64,000 bases of DNA from Streptomyces acidiscabies (GCF_020010905.1 NZ_JAGJBY010000002.1:2108001-2172000); one strand, 5' to 3'; positions 42,926-51,873 are shown, counted from the stretch's first letter. Numbers and translations are program-made. The notes: generated by a model from the letters alone, not told the origin.

Positions 42926-43752
42926 CGCGCCGCTCGGTCTCCCGCGCACTGGTCTATCTCTCCCTGATCCTGGCGGCGCTGATCGTCCTGCTCCCCCTCA
43001 CGGTCGTCTTCCTGACGTCCCTGAAGACGGACGACGAACTGGCGCGCGGCGACCAGGCGTTGACCCTCCCCGACAACTTCCTCAACTTCCACAACTACGT
43101 CACGGCGTTCCAGGACGGCCACATGCTGTCGGCCTTCGGTAACACGGCGATCATCCTGCTCTTCTCGATCGCCGGTACGGTCCTGATCGGCTCGATGACG
43201 GCATATGCGATAGACCGCTTCACGTTCCGCCTGAGGAAACTGGTCGTAACGCTCTTCCTCCTGGCGGCGCTGGTCCCCGGAGTCACCACCCAGGTGGCCA
43301 CATTCCAAATAGTCAACGGCTTCGGAATGTTCGACACACTCTGGGCCCCCATCACCCTCTACATGGGCACAGACATAGTCTCGATCTACATCTTCCTGCA
43401 ATTCGTCCGCTCGATCCCCATCTCCCTGGACGAATCGGCCCGCCTGGACGGAGCGAACGCTTTCACGATCTACCGCCGCATCATCTTCCCACTCCTGAAA
43501 CCGGCGATAGCGACGGTGGTGATCGTGAAGGGCATCACGGTCTACAACGACTTCTACATCCCGTTCCTGTACATGCCGTCCCAGGACCTGGGAGTAATCT
43601 CAACATCCCTGTTCCGCTTCAAGGGCCCATTCAGCGCCCACTGGGAAACGATCTCGGCGGGAGCGATCCTGGTGATCCTCCCGACCTTGATCATTTTTCT
43701 GGCGTTGCAGAAGTTCATCTATAACGGCTTCATGCGAGGCGCCACAAGATAA
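42922..43752 (+). CDS. Sugar ABC transporter permease (MalG-like)
   Basis: This is the second permease of the system, 276 residues, with six helices starting ALVYLSLILAALIVLLPLTVV and the EAA loop LDESARLDGANAFTIYRRIIFP. It ends at the base of a strong terminator. No ATPase is encoded, so the general MsiK-type ATPase is probably used. Codon use becomes slightly less GC-rich toward the end. Confidence 0.88.
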   Translation: MTRRSVSRALVYLSLILAALIVLLPLTVVFLTSLKTDDELARGDQALTLPDNFLNFHNYVTAFQDGHMLSAFGNTAIILLFSIAGTVLIGSMTAYAIDRFTFRLRKLVVTLFLLAALVPGVTTQVATFQIVNGFGMFDTLWAPITLYMGTDIVSIYIFLQFVRSIPISLDESARLDGANAFTIYRRIIFPLLKPAIATVVIVKGITVYNDFYIPFLYMPSQDLGVISTSLFRFKGPFSAHWETISAGAILVILPTLIIFLALQKFIYNGFMRGATR

Positions 43753-43775
43753 AAGCGCCCCGAAGGGGCGCTTTT
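43751..43775 (+). terminator. Terminator of the mannoside importer operon
   Basis: AAAAGCGCCCC (43751-43761) pairs perfectly with GGGGCGCTTTT (43765-43775) around GAA. The stem overlaps the stop codon of the last permease and ends in four T bases, making it a classical intrinsic terminator usable from both sides. Confidence 0.95.
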
Positions 43776-43780
43776 ACTCA

Positions 43781-43846
43781 GGGGCGCGGGGCTGTATCGA
43801 TTTGCGGCTACCGCCGCGCGGGCGCGATCAGCCACGACGAACCCGC
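43781..43846. repeat. Dispersed Streptomyces intergenic repeat, copy 3
   Basis: The + strand reads GGGGCGCGGGGCTGTATCGA then TTTGCGGCTACCGCCGCGCG and GGCGCGATCAGCCACGACGA. It matches copy 2 (37017-37087) almost base for base outside a short AT-rich middle, and begins five bases after the terminator. It lies between convergent genes. Confidence 0.8.
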
Positions 43847-43877
43847 AGCCGCCGTGATTCAGGACCCCCCACGGCGG

Positions 43878-45167
43878 CTAGGCAACATCAACTCCCAGCG
43901 CCTCCACCAAGACCGGCGTCACCAACTCGACCTGCCAAGCCCGAGCCCCAAGGGAACCCAGCACCTCCGCCACCCCCTCTGCCTCGGCGGCAGCCGGCGG
44001 CTCCCAGCAAACCCGCCGCACCGTATCCGGCGTGATCAGATTCTCCTGAGGCATGTTCAACTCCTCGGCCAGCGCAGAGATCCGCGAACGGGCCGCACTC
44101 AACCGAGCCGCAGCGGCAGGATCCTTGTCGGCCCAAGCGCGGGGCGGAGGCGGCCCGGTAACGGGCTGCCCCGGCATAGGCAGCTGAGACTCACTCAGCG
44201 CACGCGCCCGATCGACAGCGGCCTGCCACTGATCGAGCTGACGACGCCCCATCCGATGCCCGAACCCGGCCAGAGCCGAGAGGGCATGCACATTGACCGG
44301 CACGGCCAAGGCCGCTTCCACGATCGCCGCATCCGCCAGCACCTTCCCGGGCGACACATCCCGCCGCTGGGCGATCCGGTCCCGCGTCTGCCACAGCTCC
44401 CGCACGACAGCGAGCTGCCGACGCCGCCGCACCTTGTGCATCCCGGACGTCCGGCGCCAGGGATCCTTGCGCGGCTCAGCAGGCGGCGCAGCCGCGATCG
44501 CGGCGAACTCCTCCCGGGCCCACTCCAGCTTCCCCTGCCGGTCGAGCTCCTTCTCCAGCGCGTCCCGCAGGTCGACGAGGAGTTCGACGTCGAGCGCGGC
44601 GTACCGCAGCCAGGGTTCGGGCAGCGGACGGGTGGACCAGTCGACGGCGGAGTGCCCCTTCTCCAGCACGTACCCGAGGACGCTCTCGACCATGGCGCCG
44701 AGCCCGACCCGGGGGAACCCGGCGAGCCGCCCGGCGAGTTCGGTGTCGAAGAGCCGCGTGGGGATCATGCCTATCTCGCGCAGGCAGGGCAGGTCCTGGG
44801 TCGCGGCGTGCAGGACCCACTCCGTGTCGGCGAGGACGTCCCCGAGCGCGGAGAGGTCGGGGCAGGCGACGGGGTCGATGAGCGCGGTCCCGGCTCCGGC
44901 GCGGCGCAGCTGGACGAGGTAGGCCCGCTGCCCGTAGCGGTAACCGGAGGCTCGCTCGGCGTCGACGGCGACGGGCCCGCTGCCGCCGGCGAACGCGGCG
45001 ATCACCTCTGCGAGGGCTTCCTCGTCGGCGACCACGGGCGGAATCCCCTCGCGGGGTTCCAGCAAGGGAGTCGGCGCCCCCGGAGCAGTAGATCCGCCGT
45101 CGTCCGGAGGGGCGCCTCCGGTGGTTCGCAGTGAACTGGCTGCTGCGGTTTCTTGGGCGTCGGTCAC
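43878..45167 (-). CDS. RNase D-like 3'-5' exonuclease with HRDC domain
   Basis: This 429-residue protein has a DEDD exonuclease domain (residues ~45-215): VAVDAERASGYRYGQRAYLVQL (here with Asp-Ala-Glu of motif I), HAATQDLPCLREIG and LRYAALDVELLVDLRDAL. An HRDC domain lies near 235-310 (VRELWQTRDRIAQRRDVSPGKVLADAAIV). The family trims RNA 3' ends including tRNA precursors. The acidic/Pro-rich N-terminal 40 residues are usual for Streptomyces. The start is a GTG with only a weak ribosome site (CAGGT). Confidence 0.88.
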   Translation of the reverse strand: MTDAQETAAASSLRTTGGAPPDDGGSTAPGAPTPLLEPREGIPPVVADEEALAEVIAAFAGGSGPVAVDAERASGYRYGQRAYLVQLRRAGAGTALIDPVACPDLSALGDVLADTEWVLHAATQDLPCLREIGMIPTRLFDTELAGRLAGFPRVGLGAMVESVLGYVLEKGHSAVDWSTRPLPEPWLRYAALDVELLVDLRDALEKELDRQGKLEWAREEFAAIAAAPPAEPRKDPWRRTSGMHKVRRRRQLAVVRELWQTRDRIAQRRDVSPGKVLADAAIVEAALAVPVNVHALSALAGFGHRMGRRQLDQWQAAVDRARALSESQLPMPGQPVTGPPPPRAWADKDPAAAARLSAARSRISALAEELNMPQENLITPDTVRRVCWEPPAAAEAEGVAEVLGSLGARAWQVELVTPVLVEALGVDVA

Positions 45168-45473
45168 CTGTCAAGGGTATCCATGCAAGAAGGCCGCCCG
45201 CCGACGGAACGTTCCGTCGACGGGCGGGGGAGGGGCGTAAACCGGTCAGCTGTGCGACCCGTGGAGGGTGCGGTGGAGACGACCGGCAGAAACGGTTCCT
45301 GCTGCGGTGCGGACGGCCGTACGCACGGCTCCGGCCCGGTCGGGACGGGTCGTGGACGGACGGTTGCGGAGGGGTGTCCGGAGGGTTTGCTTCCGCCTGA
45401 ATTCTTTGTGTGAAACCAGCCGGAGTCCCTTGTTCCGCATGGATCGCGGGGGGTCAGGGACGATGGACGGGGG
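45168..45473. other. Intergenic region with a long palindrome
   Basis: These 306 bases separate two minus-strand genes and have no coding sequence I can support. The main structure is the palindrome at 45194-45227. A GGAAACGGTTCC dyad lies near 45289. The part next to the response-regulator stop is AT-richer (TTCTTTGTGTGAAACC). Confidence 0.6.
45194..45227. terminator. 34-base near-perfect palindrome, probable terminator
   Basis: CCGCCCG-C-CGACGGAAC is followed directly by its inverse GTTCCGTCG-A-CGGGCGG: 16 of 17 arm positions match with no spacer. As RNA it would fold with a small loop. It lies some 250 bases downstream of the response-regulator stop and just upstream of the RNase D start; a terminator is most likely, an operator is possible. 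Confidence 0.55.
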
Positions 45474-46136
45474 TCAGTGGATGATTCCGGTCCGCAGCGC
45501 GACCGCGACCATTCCGGCGCGGTCGCCCGTGCCGAGCTTGCGGGCGATGCGGGCGAGGTGGCTCTTGACGGTCAGGGCCGACAGGCCCATCGAGACGCCG
45601 ATCGCCTTGTTCGACTGGCCCTCGGCGACCAGCCGGAGCACCTCCACCTCGCGGCCGGAGAGCTCGCGGTAGCCGCCCGGGTGGCTCGGGGCACCCGGAG
45701 GGCGGCGGTGCATGCGCGCGGCCGAGGCGCCGATGGGAGCGGAGCCGGGCCGGCCGGGCAGGCCGACGCCGGCCCGGGTGCCGGTGACGACGTACCCCTT
45801 GACGCCGCCGGCGAGTGCGTTGCGGACGGCGCCGATGTCGTCGGCGGCGGACAGGGCGAGCCCGTTGGGCCAGCCCGCGGCGCGGGTCTCGGAGAGCAGG
45901 GTGAGACCGGAGCCGTCGGGGAGGTGGACGTCGGCGACGCAGATGTCGCGGGGGTTGCCGATGCGAGGACGAGCCTCCGCGATGGACGAGGCTTCGATCA
46001 CGTCGCGGACACCGAGCGCCCAGAGGTGACGGGTGACGGTGGAGCGGACGCGCGGGTCGGCCACGACCACCATCGCGGTGGGCTTGTTCGGGCGGTAGGC
46101 GACCAGGCTTGCGGGTTGCTCAAGGAGAACGGACAC
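45474..46136 (-). CDS. LuxR/NarL-type response regulator, apparently orphan
   Basis: The protein of 220 residues has a receiver-like domain (MVVVADPRVRSTVTRHL; candidate phospho-Asp in ICVADVHLPDGSG; Lys in AGGVKGYVVTG) and a C-terminal LuxR helix-turn-helix (RELSGREVEVLRLVAEGQSNKAIGVSMGLSALTVKSHLARI). Between them is a Pro/Gly-rich linker. The GTG at 46136 has AGGAGG four bases upstream; the frame is open to 46220 without a start signal. No histidine kinase is next to it. The acidic pair usual at the start of receivers is reduced to one Asp (VVADPR), so phosphorylation may be weak or absent. Confidence 0.85.
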   Translation of the reverse strand: MSVLLEQPASLVAYRPNKPTAMVVVADPRVRSTVTRHLWALGVRDVIEASSIAEARPRIGNPRDICVADVHLPDGSGLTLLSETRAAGWPNGLALSAADDIGAVRNALAGGVKGYVVTGTRAGVGLPGRPGSAPIGASAARMHRRPPGAPSHPGGYRELSGREVEVLRLVAEGQSNKAIGVSMGLSALTVKSHLARIARKLGTGDRAGMVAVALRTGIIH

Positions 46137-46416
46137 CGGGCCTCCTGGGTGTGGGGCGGAGCCGGTTCGTGGGGGGCTCGTGAGGACGATGCCGGGACGA
46201 ACCGTGCTTTTCAAGGTCACAGTCGTCTTCGGCAGCGAACCCGGGGTCCTTTAGAAAATGATCACGATCTAGTGAGCAAGAATCCGTGCAATTCGGACAT
46301 GCGATCGATCATCCGAAGATCGAGTCGGTTCGCTCGGGTGCGCATGGGTGATGGAAAGTGGCCGTATCGACAAAAGGATGACCAAGATGCGCCCGAACGG
46401 GGGAGGCGCGGCTGGA

Positions 46417-47070
46417 TCAGCGTGACTGCGGCCCGCGACGCTGGGGCAGCGTGACCACGGAGGCGTCCCCGGGACCGGCCGGCGGAAGCCCCGCCACCTG
46501 CGCCAGGAGGTCGCACCAGGACGCCAGGTGCGCCGCCGCGTCCGGCACTCCGCCCAGGCCCGTACGGGGCGTCCAGGAGGCCCGGATCTCGATCTGCGAG
46601 GTCGCCGGACGCTCGGACAGGCCGCCGAAGTAGTGCGACCCCGCGCGCGTGACGGTGCCGCTCGCCTCGCCGTACGTCAGCCCGCGCGCCTGGAGCGCGC
46701 CCGTCAGCCACGACCAGCACACGTCCGGCAGCAGCGGGTCCACTGCCATCTCCGGCTCCAGCTCCGCCCGCACCAGCGTCACCAGCCGGAACGCCCCGCG
46801 CCACGCGTCGTGGCCCTCGGGGTCGTGCAGCAGGACCAGGCGCCCGTCCGCGAGATCCTGGTCGCCGTCCACGACGGTCGCCTCCAGCGCGTACGCGTAC
46901 GGCGCGAGCCGTTGCGGCGCCGGTGTCGGCTCCATCTCGATCTGGGGGCGTACGCGCGCCGCCCGCAGTGCCTCCACGGCAGCCAGGAAGGCCGCCGGAG
47001 CCTCCCGCTCACCCCCGTTCGCGTCGTCCATCCCCGCGCCGTCCGACAGTCGTCCCTGAGCCGCAGCCAT
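46417..47070 (-). CDS. DUF3000 conserved actinobacterial protein
   Basis: This 217-residue protein of unknown function matches the DUF3000 family of actinobacteria (LAPYAYALEATVV, GRLVLLHDPEGHDAWRGAFRLVTLVRAELE, DPLLPDVCWSWLTGAL, QIEIRASWTP). It has no signal peptide or membrane segment. It is divergent from hemE, and the pair is conserved next to each other in Streptomyces as far as I recall. Start: ATG at 47070; the ATG at 47031 (MDDANGG) is an alternative. Confidence 0.85.
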   Translation of the reverse strand: MAAAQGRLSDGAGMDDANGGEREAPAAFLAAVEALRAARVRPQIEMEPTPAPQRLAPYAYALEATVVDGDQDLADGRLVLLHDPEGHDAWRGAFRLVTLVRAELEPEMAVDPLLPDVCWSWLTGALQARGLTYGEASGTVTRAGSHYFGGLSERPATSQIEIRASWTPRTGLGGVPDAAAHLASWCDLLAQVAGLPPAGPGDASVVTLPQRRGPQSR

Positions 47071-47190
47071 GCGGGGAAGAGTAAGGGGAACGGGACCTTC
47101 GCGCAGGGCAAGACACCCGAGCGCACGCTCACGCGCTCGGCGAACAAGGCGGGGGAGGGAGTGTCACAGGGGCGTGCGAGACTTGCCGTC

Positions 47191-48258
47191 GTGAGTGCGA
47201 ACGAGAGCCCCGCGGGCCGCCCGCCGACAGCGACGTACGACAGCCCCTTCCTGAAGGCGTGCAGGCGCGAGCCCGTGCCGCACACCCCGGTGTGGTTCAT
47301 GCGGCAGGCCGGCCGTTCGCTCCCCGAGTACCACAAGGTGCGTGCGGGCATCCCGATGCTGGAGTCCTGCACCCGCCCCGAACTGGTCGCGGAGATCACT
47401 CTCCAGCCGGTGCGCCGGCACAACGTGGACGCGGCGATCTACTACAGCGACATCGTCGTCCCCCTCAAGGCCATCGGCGTCGACCTCGACATCAAGCCGG
47501 GCGTCGGCCCCGTCGTCGACCGCCCGATCCGCACCCGCGAGGACCTCGCGCAGCTGCGCGACCTCACCCCCGACGACGTCTCGTACGTCACCGAGGCGAT
47601 CGGCCTGCTCACCGCCGAACTCGGCGCGACCCCCCTGATCGGCTTCGCCGGCGCCCCCTTCACGCTCGCCAGCTACCTCGTCGAGGGCGGCCCCTCGCGC
47701 ACGTACGAGAACGCCAAGGCGATGATGTACGGCGACCCCGAGCTGTGGGCCGACCTCCTCGACCGCCTCGCCGACATCACGGCCGCGTTCCTGAAGGTGC
47801 AGATCGAGGCGGGCGCCTCCGCCGTGCAGCTCTTCGACTCCTGGGCCGGCGCGCTCTCCCCGGCCGACTACCGGCGCTCGGTCATGCCGGCCTCGGCGAA
47901 GGTCTTCGACGCGGTCGCCGGGTACGGCGTCCCGCGCATCCACTTCGGCGTCGGCACCGGCGAACTCCTCGGCCTCATGGGCGAGGCCGGCGCGGACGTG
48001 GTGGGCGTCGACTGGCGCGTCCCGCTCGACGAGGCCGTCCGCCGGATCGGCCCCGGCAAGGCGCTCCAGGGCAACTTCGACCCGACGGTCCTGTTCGCCG
48101 GCCCCAAGGTCGTCGAGACCAAGGCGCGCGAGGTCCTCGACGCCGCCGAAGGCCTGGAGGGCCACGTCTTCAACCTCGGTCACGGCGTCATGCCGAAGAC
48201 CGACCCGGACGCGCTCACGCGGCTCGCGGAGTACGTCCACACGCAGACGGCGCGCTAG
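47191..48258 (+). CDS. hemE: Uroporphyrinogen decarboxylase
   Basis: This 355-residue cytoplasmic enzyme decarboxylates uroporphyrinogen III to coproporphyrinogen III. Present are the substrate-binding WFMRQAGRSLPEY, the catalytic Asp in IYYSDIVVPLKAIG, GFAGAPFTLASYLVEGG and FNLGHGVMP. The start is a GTG at 47191 in the usual family position; the ribosome site is weak. hemG and hemQ lie 4-5 kb downstream on the same strand, so three of the late heme genes are in this window. It ends four bases from the convergent rhomboid gene. Confidence 0.95.
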   Translation: MSANESPAGRPPTATYDSPFLKACRREPVPHTPVWFMRQAGRSLPEYHKVRAGIPMLESCTRPELVAEITLQPVRRHNVDAAIYYSDIVVPLKAIGVDLDIKPGVGPVVDRPIRTREDLAQLRDLTPDDVSYVTEAIGLLTAELGATPLIGFAGAPFTLASYLVEGGPSRTYENAKAMMYGDPELWADLLDRLADITAAFLKVQIEAGASAVQLFDSWAGALSPADYRRSVMPASAKVFDAVAGYGVPRIHFGVGTGELLGLMGEAGADVVGVDWRVPLDEAVRRIGPGKALQGNFDPTVLFAGPKVVETKAREVLDAAEGLEGHVFNLGHGVMPKTDPDALTRLAEYVHTQTAR

Positions 48259-48262
48259 AGCG

Positions 48263-49075
48263 TCACCAGGAGTGCCGGGGTCGCGCGCGCCTGCCGAACA
48301 GCAGGCCGCGCGGTTCCGGCGGCGGGATCGTGTTGCGCTTGAGCGGCCAGGCCAGCAGCATGCCGGCCACGAACCCGACGACGTGCGCCGCGTAGGCCAC
48401 CGTCCCCGCCGAGGAGACGCCCTCGCCGGCCGAGTAGAACGCCTGGAGCCCGAACCAGAAGCCCAGCACCAGCCACGCGGGCAGGCGCAGCGGCAGGAAC
48501 ACCAGGAACGGCACCAGCACCCACACGCGCGCCTTCGGATACAGCACCAGATAGGCGCCCAGGACACCCGCGATGGCCCCCGAGGCGCCGATCAGAGGGT
48601 CCGTGGAGTCGGCGTTGAGCAGGGCGAAGCCGTAGGACGCCGCGTAGCCGCAGATCACGTAGAACAGCGCGAACCGCACGTGCCCCATACGGTCCTCGAT
48701 GTTGTTGCCGAAGATCAGCAGGAACAGCATGTTGCCCAGCAGGTGCAGCCACCCGCCGTGCAGGAACATCGCCGTGAACACGCTCAGCACGGGCATCTTG
48801 TCGTAGTCCGGCGGACCGAGCAGGCACCCGCCCGCGCGGACGTCGCCGGTCGCCACCAGCGTCGGCATCTGCTGGTGGATCAGCTCGCGCGGGACGGCCG
48901 CCCACTGTTCGAGGAAGGCGTGCAGATGGCACGTCTGCACCAGGGTGCTGTCGCCCTTCACCGAGCCGGCCAGGCCCGGCATCCACAGGAAGACGAGCAC
49001 GTTCGCGGCGATCAGCGCGTACGTCACCACGGGCGTACGGCGCACAGGGTTCACGTCATGGACGGGGATGACCAC
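48263..49075 (-). CDS. Rhomboid-family intramembrane serine protease
   Basis: The protein of 270 residues has six or seven helices. Nucleophile Ser165 is in LIGASGAIAGVLG and catalytic His231 in YAAHVVGFVAGM; the helix 2 motif HGGWLHLLGNMLFL is also conserved. A loop after helix 1 with three Cys (TCHLH, AGGCLLG) lies outside. The GTG at 49075 begins the conserved MIPVHDVNPVRRTP start; the frame continues upstream without family similarity. Substrates are unknown. The C-terminal tail is basic. Confidence 0.88.
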   Translation of the reverse strand: MVIPVHDVNPVRRTPVVTYALIAANVLVFLWMPGLAGSVKGDSTLVQTCHLHAFLEQWAAVPRELIHQQMPTLVATGDVRAGGCLLGPPDYDKMPVLSVFTAMFLHGGWLHLLGNMLFLLIFGNNIEDRMGHVRFALFYVICGYAASYGFALLNADSTDPLIGASGAIAGVLGAYLVLYPKARVWVLVPFLVFLPLRLPAWLVLGFWFGLQAFYSAGEGVSSAGTVAYAAHVVGFVAGMLLAWPLKRNTIPPPEPRGLLFGRRARPRHSW

Positions 49076-49199
49076 GAGGAAGTACTTCCCGCGATGAGCC
49101 GCGCGAACCGGTGAACGCCGCCCGGCGCGCGTGCGTATGAACCGGCAACCGCCCGCGGCGTGGGGAAGGCGCTTCGCGGGGACGACGTGAGGAACAGCG

Positions 49200-49463
49200 A
49201 TGAACGACCGAGTGACCCCCTCCATGCAGGCGCTGCCCGACGGCGAGGCCGAACTCTCTCTCGTGATCCGGATCCCCTGGGAGGACGTGGCCCGGCTCGG
49301 CCAGGAGGCCGGGCGCCTCGCCGCCCAGACCGGCCGGACCGTGACCCTCGACGAGGCGGTGAGCCACCGCCTGCGCACCCGTCAGGCCCCCGCCACCCAC
49401 GCGAAGCCCGTCGAGCAGTCGGCGGCCGTCTCCGCCCTGCCGCGCCTGACCGGCACCGCCTAA
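49200..49463 (+). CDS. Small conserved hypothetical protein (87 residues)
   Basis: The ATG at 49200 has GAGGAA upstream. The protein has a central amphipathic part (AELSLVIRIPWEDVARLGQEAGRLAAQTGRTVTLDEAVSHRL) that looks like a small alpha/beta fold, with a disordered tail. I do not recognise a family. Its stop overlaps the stop of the convergent oxidoreductase gene by four bases. It is divergent from the rhomboid gene. Confidence 0.7.
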   Translation: MNDRVTPSMQALPDGEAELSLVIRIPWEDVARLGQEAGRLAAQTGRTVTLDEAVSHRLRTRQAPATHAKPVEQSAAVSALPRLTGTA

Positions 49464-50839
49464 CCGGCCACTTTCTGGGCCGCTTTGCGCGCCGCCACCA
49501 GCACCGGATCCCACACCGGGCTGAACGGCGGCGCGTAGCCCAGGTCCAGGGTCGTCATCCGACGCACCGTCATGGCCGCTGTGAGCGCCACAGCGGCGAT
49601 GTCGACCCGCTTGGCGGCGCCCTCCCCACCGACGATCTGAACGCCCAGCAGACGGCCGCTCAGGCGTTCCGCGAGCATCTTGACCGTGAGGGGCGCCGCG
49701 CCCGGGTAGTAGCCCGCACGGGACGTCGACTCGATCGTGACGGTCTCGTACGACAGCCCCGCGCGCGTGGCGTCCTTCTCGCGCAGCCCGGTCCGGGCGA
49801 TCTCCAGGTCGCACACCTTGCTGACGGCCGTCCCGACGACCCCCGGGAACACCGCGTCGCCACCGGTCACGTTGGTTCCGATGATCTGCCCGTGCTTGTT
49901 GGCGTGCGTGCCCAGCGGGACGTACCGCTCCCGCCCCGAGACCAGGTCCAGGACCTCCACGCAGTCGCCGCCCGCCCACACGTCCTCGTGCCCGCGCACG
50001 CGCATGTGGTCGTCCGTCAGCAGCCCGCCGTGCTCGCCCAGCGGCAGCCCCGCCGCCCGCGCGAGGGACGTCTCCGGGCGGACCCCGATGCCCAGGACGA
50101 CGACGTCCGCCGGGAACTCGGCGTCGCCCGTGACCACCGCGCTCACCCGGCCCTCCGCGTCCGCGCGCAGAGCGGTCACCTCGGCGTCGTTGACCATCCT
50201 GATGCCGAGCCCCTCCATCGCCCGGTGCACCAGGCGGCCCATGTCCGGATCGAGCGTCGACATCGGCTCCCGGCCCCGGTTGACGACCGTCACCTCGAAC
50301 CCCCGGTTGACCAGCGCCTCCGCCATCTCGACGCCGATGTACCCGGCGCCGACGACCACCGCACGGCGCCCCCGCGCGCGGGCGAGCGTGTCGATCAGGG
50401 CCTGGCCGTCGTCCAGGGTCTGCACCCCGTGCACACCCCGCGCGCCGATGCCGGGGATGTCCGGCCGCACCGGGCGCGCACCGGTCGCGATCACGAGACG
50501 GTCGTACGGCGTCCAGGACTCGGCGCCGGAATCGACGTCCCGCGCGCGCACGCGCCGGCCGGGGACGTCGATCTCGGTGACCTCCGTGCGCAGGCGCAGA
50601 TCGATGTCCCGCGCGCGGTGCTCCTGCGGCGTGCGCGCGATGAGGTCGTCGCGGTCCGGGACGTCGCCGCCGACCCAGTACGGGATGCCGCACGCCGAGT
50701 ACGAGGTGAAGTGGCCGCGCTCGAAGGCGACGATCTCCAGTTCGCCGGGGGACTTCGCCCGCCGGGCCTGGGACGCCGCGGACATGCCCGCGGCGTCCCC
50801 GCCGATCACGACCAGCCGGTGCGGTGCGCTGTTGCTCAT
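49460..50839 (-). CDS. FAD-dependent CoA-disulfide-reductase/NADH-oxidase-like enzyme
   Basis: A 459-residue pyridine nucleotide-disulfide oxidoreductase. The FAD motif VVIGGDAAGMSAASQAR, the single redox Cys50 in SYSACGIPYWVGG (the CoADR/Nox/Npx position), the NAD motif AVVVGAGYIGVEMAEAL and the second FAD motif DVWAGGDCVEV are present, followed by the dimerisation domain. Family members reduce CoA disulfide, other persulfides or oxygen using NAD(P)H; the single Cys argues against a lipoamide-type CxxxxC mechanism. Actinobacteria use mycothiol, so the physiological substrate is open. Confidence 0.88.
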   Translation of the reverse strand: MSNSAPHRLVVIGGDAAGMSAASQARRAKSPGELEIVAFERGHFTSYSACGIPYWVGGDVPDRDDLIARTPQEHRARDIDLRLRTEVTEIDVPGRRVRARDVDSGAESWTPYDRLVIATGARPVRPDIPGIGARGVHGVQTLDDGQALIDTLARARGRRAVVVGAGYIGVEMAEALVNRGFEVTVVNRGREPMSTLDPDMGRLVHRAMEGLGIRMVNDAEVTALRADAEGRVSAVVTGDAEFPADVVVLGIGVRPETSLARAAGLPLGEHGGLLTDDHMRVRGHEDVWAGGDCVEVLDLVSGRERYVPLGTHANKHGQIIGTNVTGGDAVFPGVVGTAVSKVCDLEIARTGLREKDATRAGLSYETVTIESTSRAGYYPGAAPLTVKMLAERLSGRLLGVQIVGGEGAAKRVDIAAVALTAAMTVRRMTTLDLGYAPPFSPVWDPVLVAARKAAQKVAG

Positions 50840-50865
50840 GCGCCCACGCTACGGGTGACGGCTGC

Positions 50866-51873
50866 TCAAGGCCGCTCGCCCTCCTCGCCGTCCTTGCCGT
50901 CCCCGCTCGCCTCGGGCTGCTCCGGTGTGGGAGCAGCGCCGGGGCCCGCCTGCGGGAAGGCGGAGACGAACGCCGGAGCCGCGACCGCCGGGCGGGGAGT
51001 GCGCCGGGGCCGGACCACCCGCCACCACACGACCACCAGGAAGGCCGCCGCCAGCAGGAACGGCAGCATCGCCGCGAGGACGACCACGATCCAGCGCAGC
51101 GCCGTCACAAAGGCGTCCCAGCCGCCGGAGAGGGCGTCCACGACACCCGGGTCGTCGTCGGCCTTCGCGGGCTCCTTCGCGGGCGTCTGGGACAGCGTCA
51201 GGGTGATCGTCGCCAGGCTCGTGCGGTCCTTCAGGGACGCCTGCTGGGCCAGCAGCGACTCCAGGTCGGCCTGACGGCGGCTCAGCTCGCCCTCCAGGCT
51301 GACGACGTCGCTGAGGGACGTCGCCCGGTCCATCAGCTCGCGCACGCGTGCGACGCTCGCCCGCTGCGACTGGACGCGGCTCGCGACGTCCACGACCTGG
51401 TCGGTGACGTCCTGGGCCTTCGACGTCCGGTCCAGGAGCTTCCCGGCGCCCTGGAGGTCCGCGAGGACGGCGTCGTAACGCTCCACGGGGACGCGCAGGA
51501 CGACCTCCGTGTGCTCGGCGTCCTCCTCGTCGCGGGTGGTGGTCTCGTCGCCGACGTAGCCGCCCGCGTTCACGGCGGCCGTGCGGGCGGCGTCCAGGGC
51601 CTTGGCGACGTCCTTGACCTGGACGCTGACGGAAGCGGTGCGGATGACGTGGGTGACGGCGGCCTTGGGCGGCGTGGACGCCTTGGCGCCGGACGGGCCC
51701 GAACCGGAGGCCCCGGGCGCGGTGTCGGCGTCCTCCTTGGTGGTGCCTGCCTTGGCGGCGGACTTGTCCTGGGCCGCCGAACCTGAGTCGTTGCCGCCGC
51801 TGCACCCGGCGAGCGTGAGGGCGACGGCCGCGAGGAACGCGGCCAGGGCGTGTGCGGATCTGCGTGCGGGCAT
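50866..51873 (-). CDS. DUF4349 lipoprotein
   Basis: The protein (335 residues) has a lipobox at Cys24 (TLAGC), an Ala/Ser/Gly-rich linker, a DUF4349 domain (VIRTASVSVQVKDVAKALDAA, VVLRVPVERYDAVLADL) with a long coiled coil (residues ~180-250, VARVRELMDRATSLSDV...RRQADLESLLAQQASL), then a transmembrane helix (WIVVVLAAMLPFLLAAAFLVVVW) and an acidic tail. It is thus tethered at both ends. Function is unknown; it lies 26 bases downstream of the oxidoreductase start and is not clearly coupled to it. Confidence 0.85.
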   Translation of the reverse strand: MPARRSAHALAAFLAAVALTLAGCSGGNDSGSAAQDKSAAKAGTTKEDADTAPGASGSGPSGAKASTPPKAAVTHVIRTASVSVQVKDVAKALDAARTAAVNAGGYVGDETTTRDEEDAEHTEVVLRVPVERYDAVLADLQGAGKLLDRTSKAQDVTDQVVDVASRVQSQRASVARVRELMDRATSLSDVVSLEGELSRRQADLESLLAQQASLKDRTSLATITLTLSQTPAKEPAKADDDPGVVDALSGGWDAFVTALRWIVVVLAAMLPFLLAAAFLVVVWWRVVRPRRTPRPAVAAPAFVSAFPQAGPGAAPTPEQPEASGDGKDGEEGERP

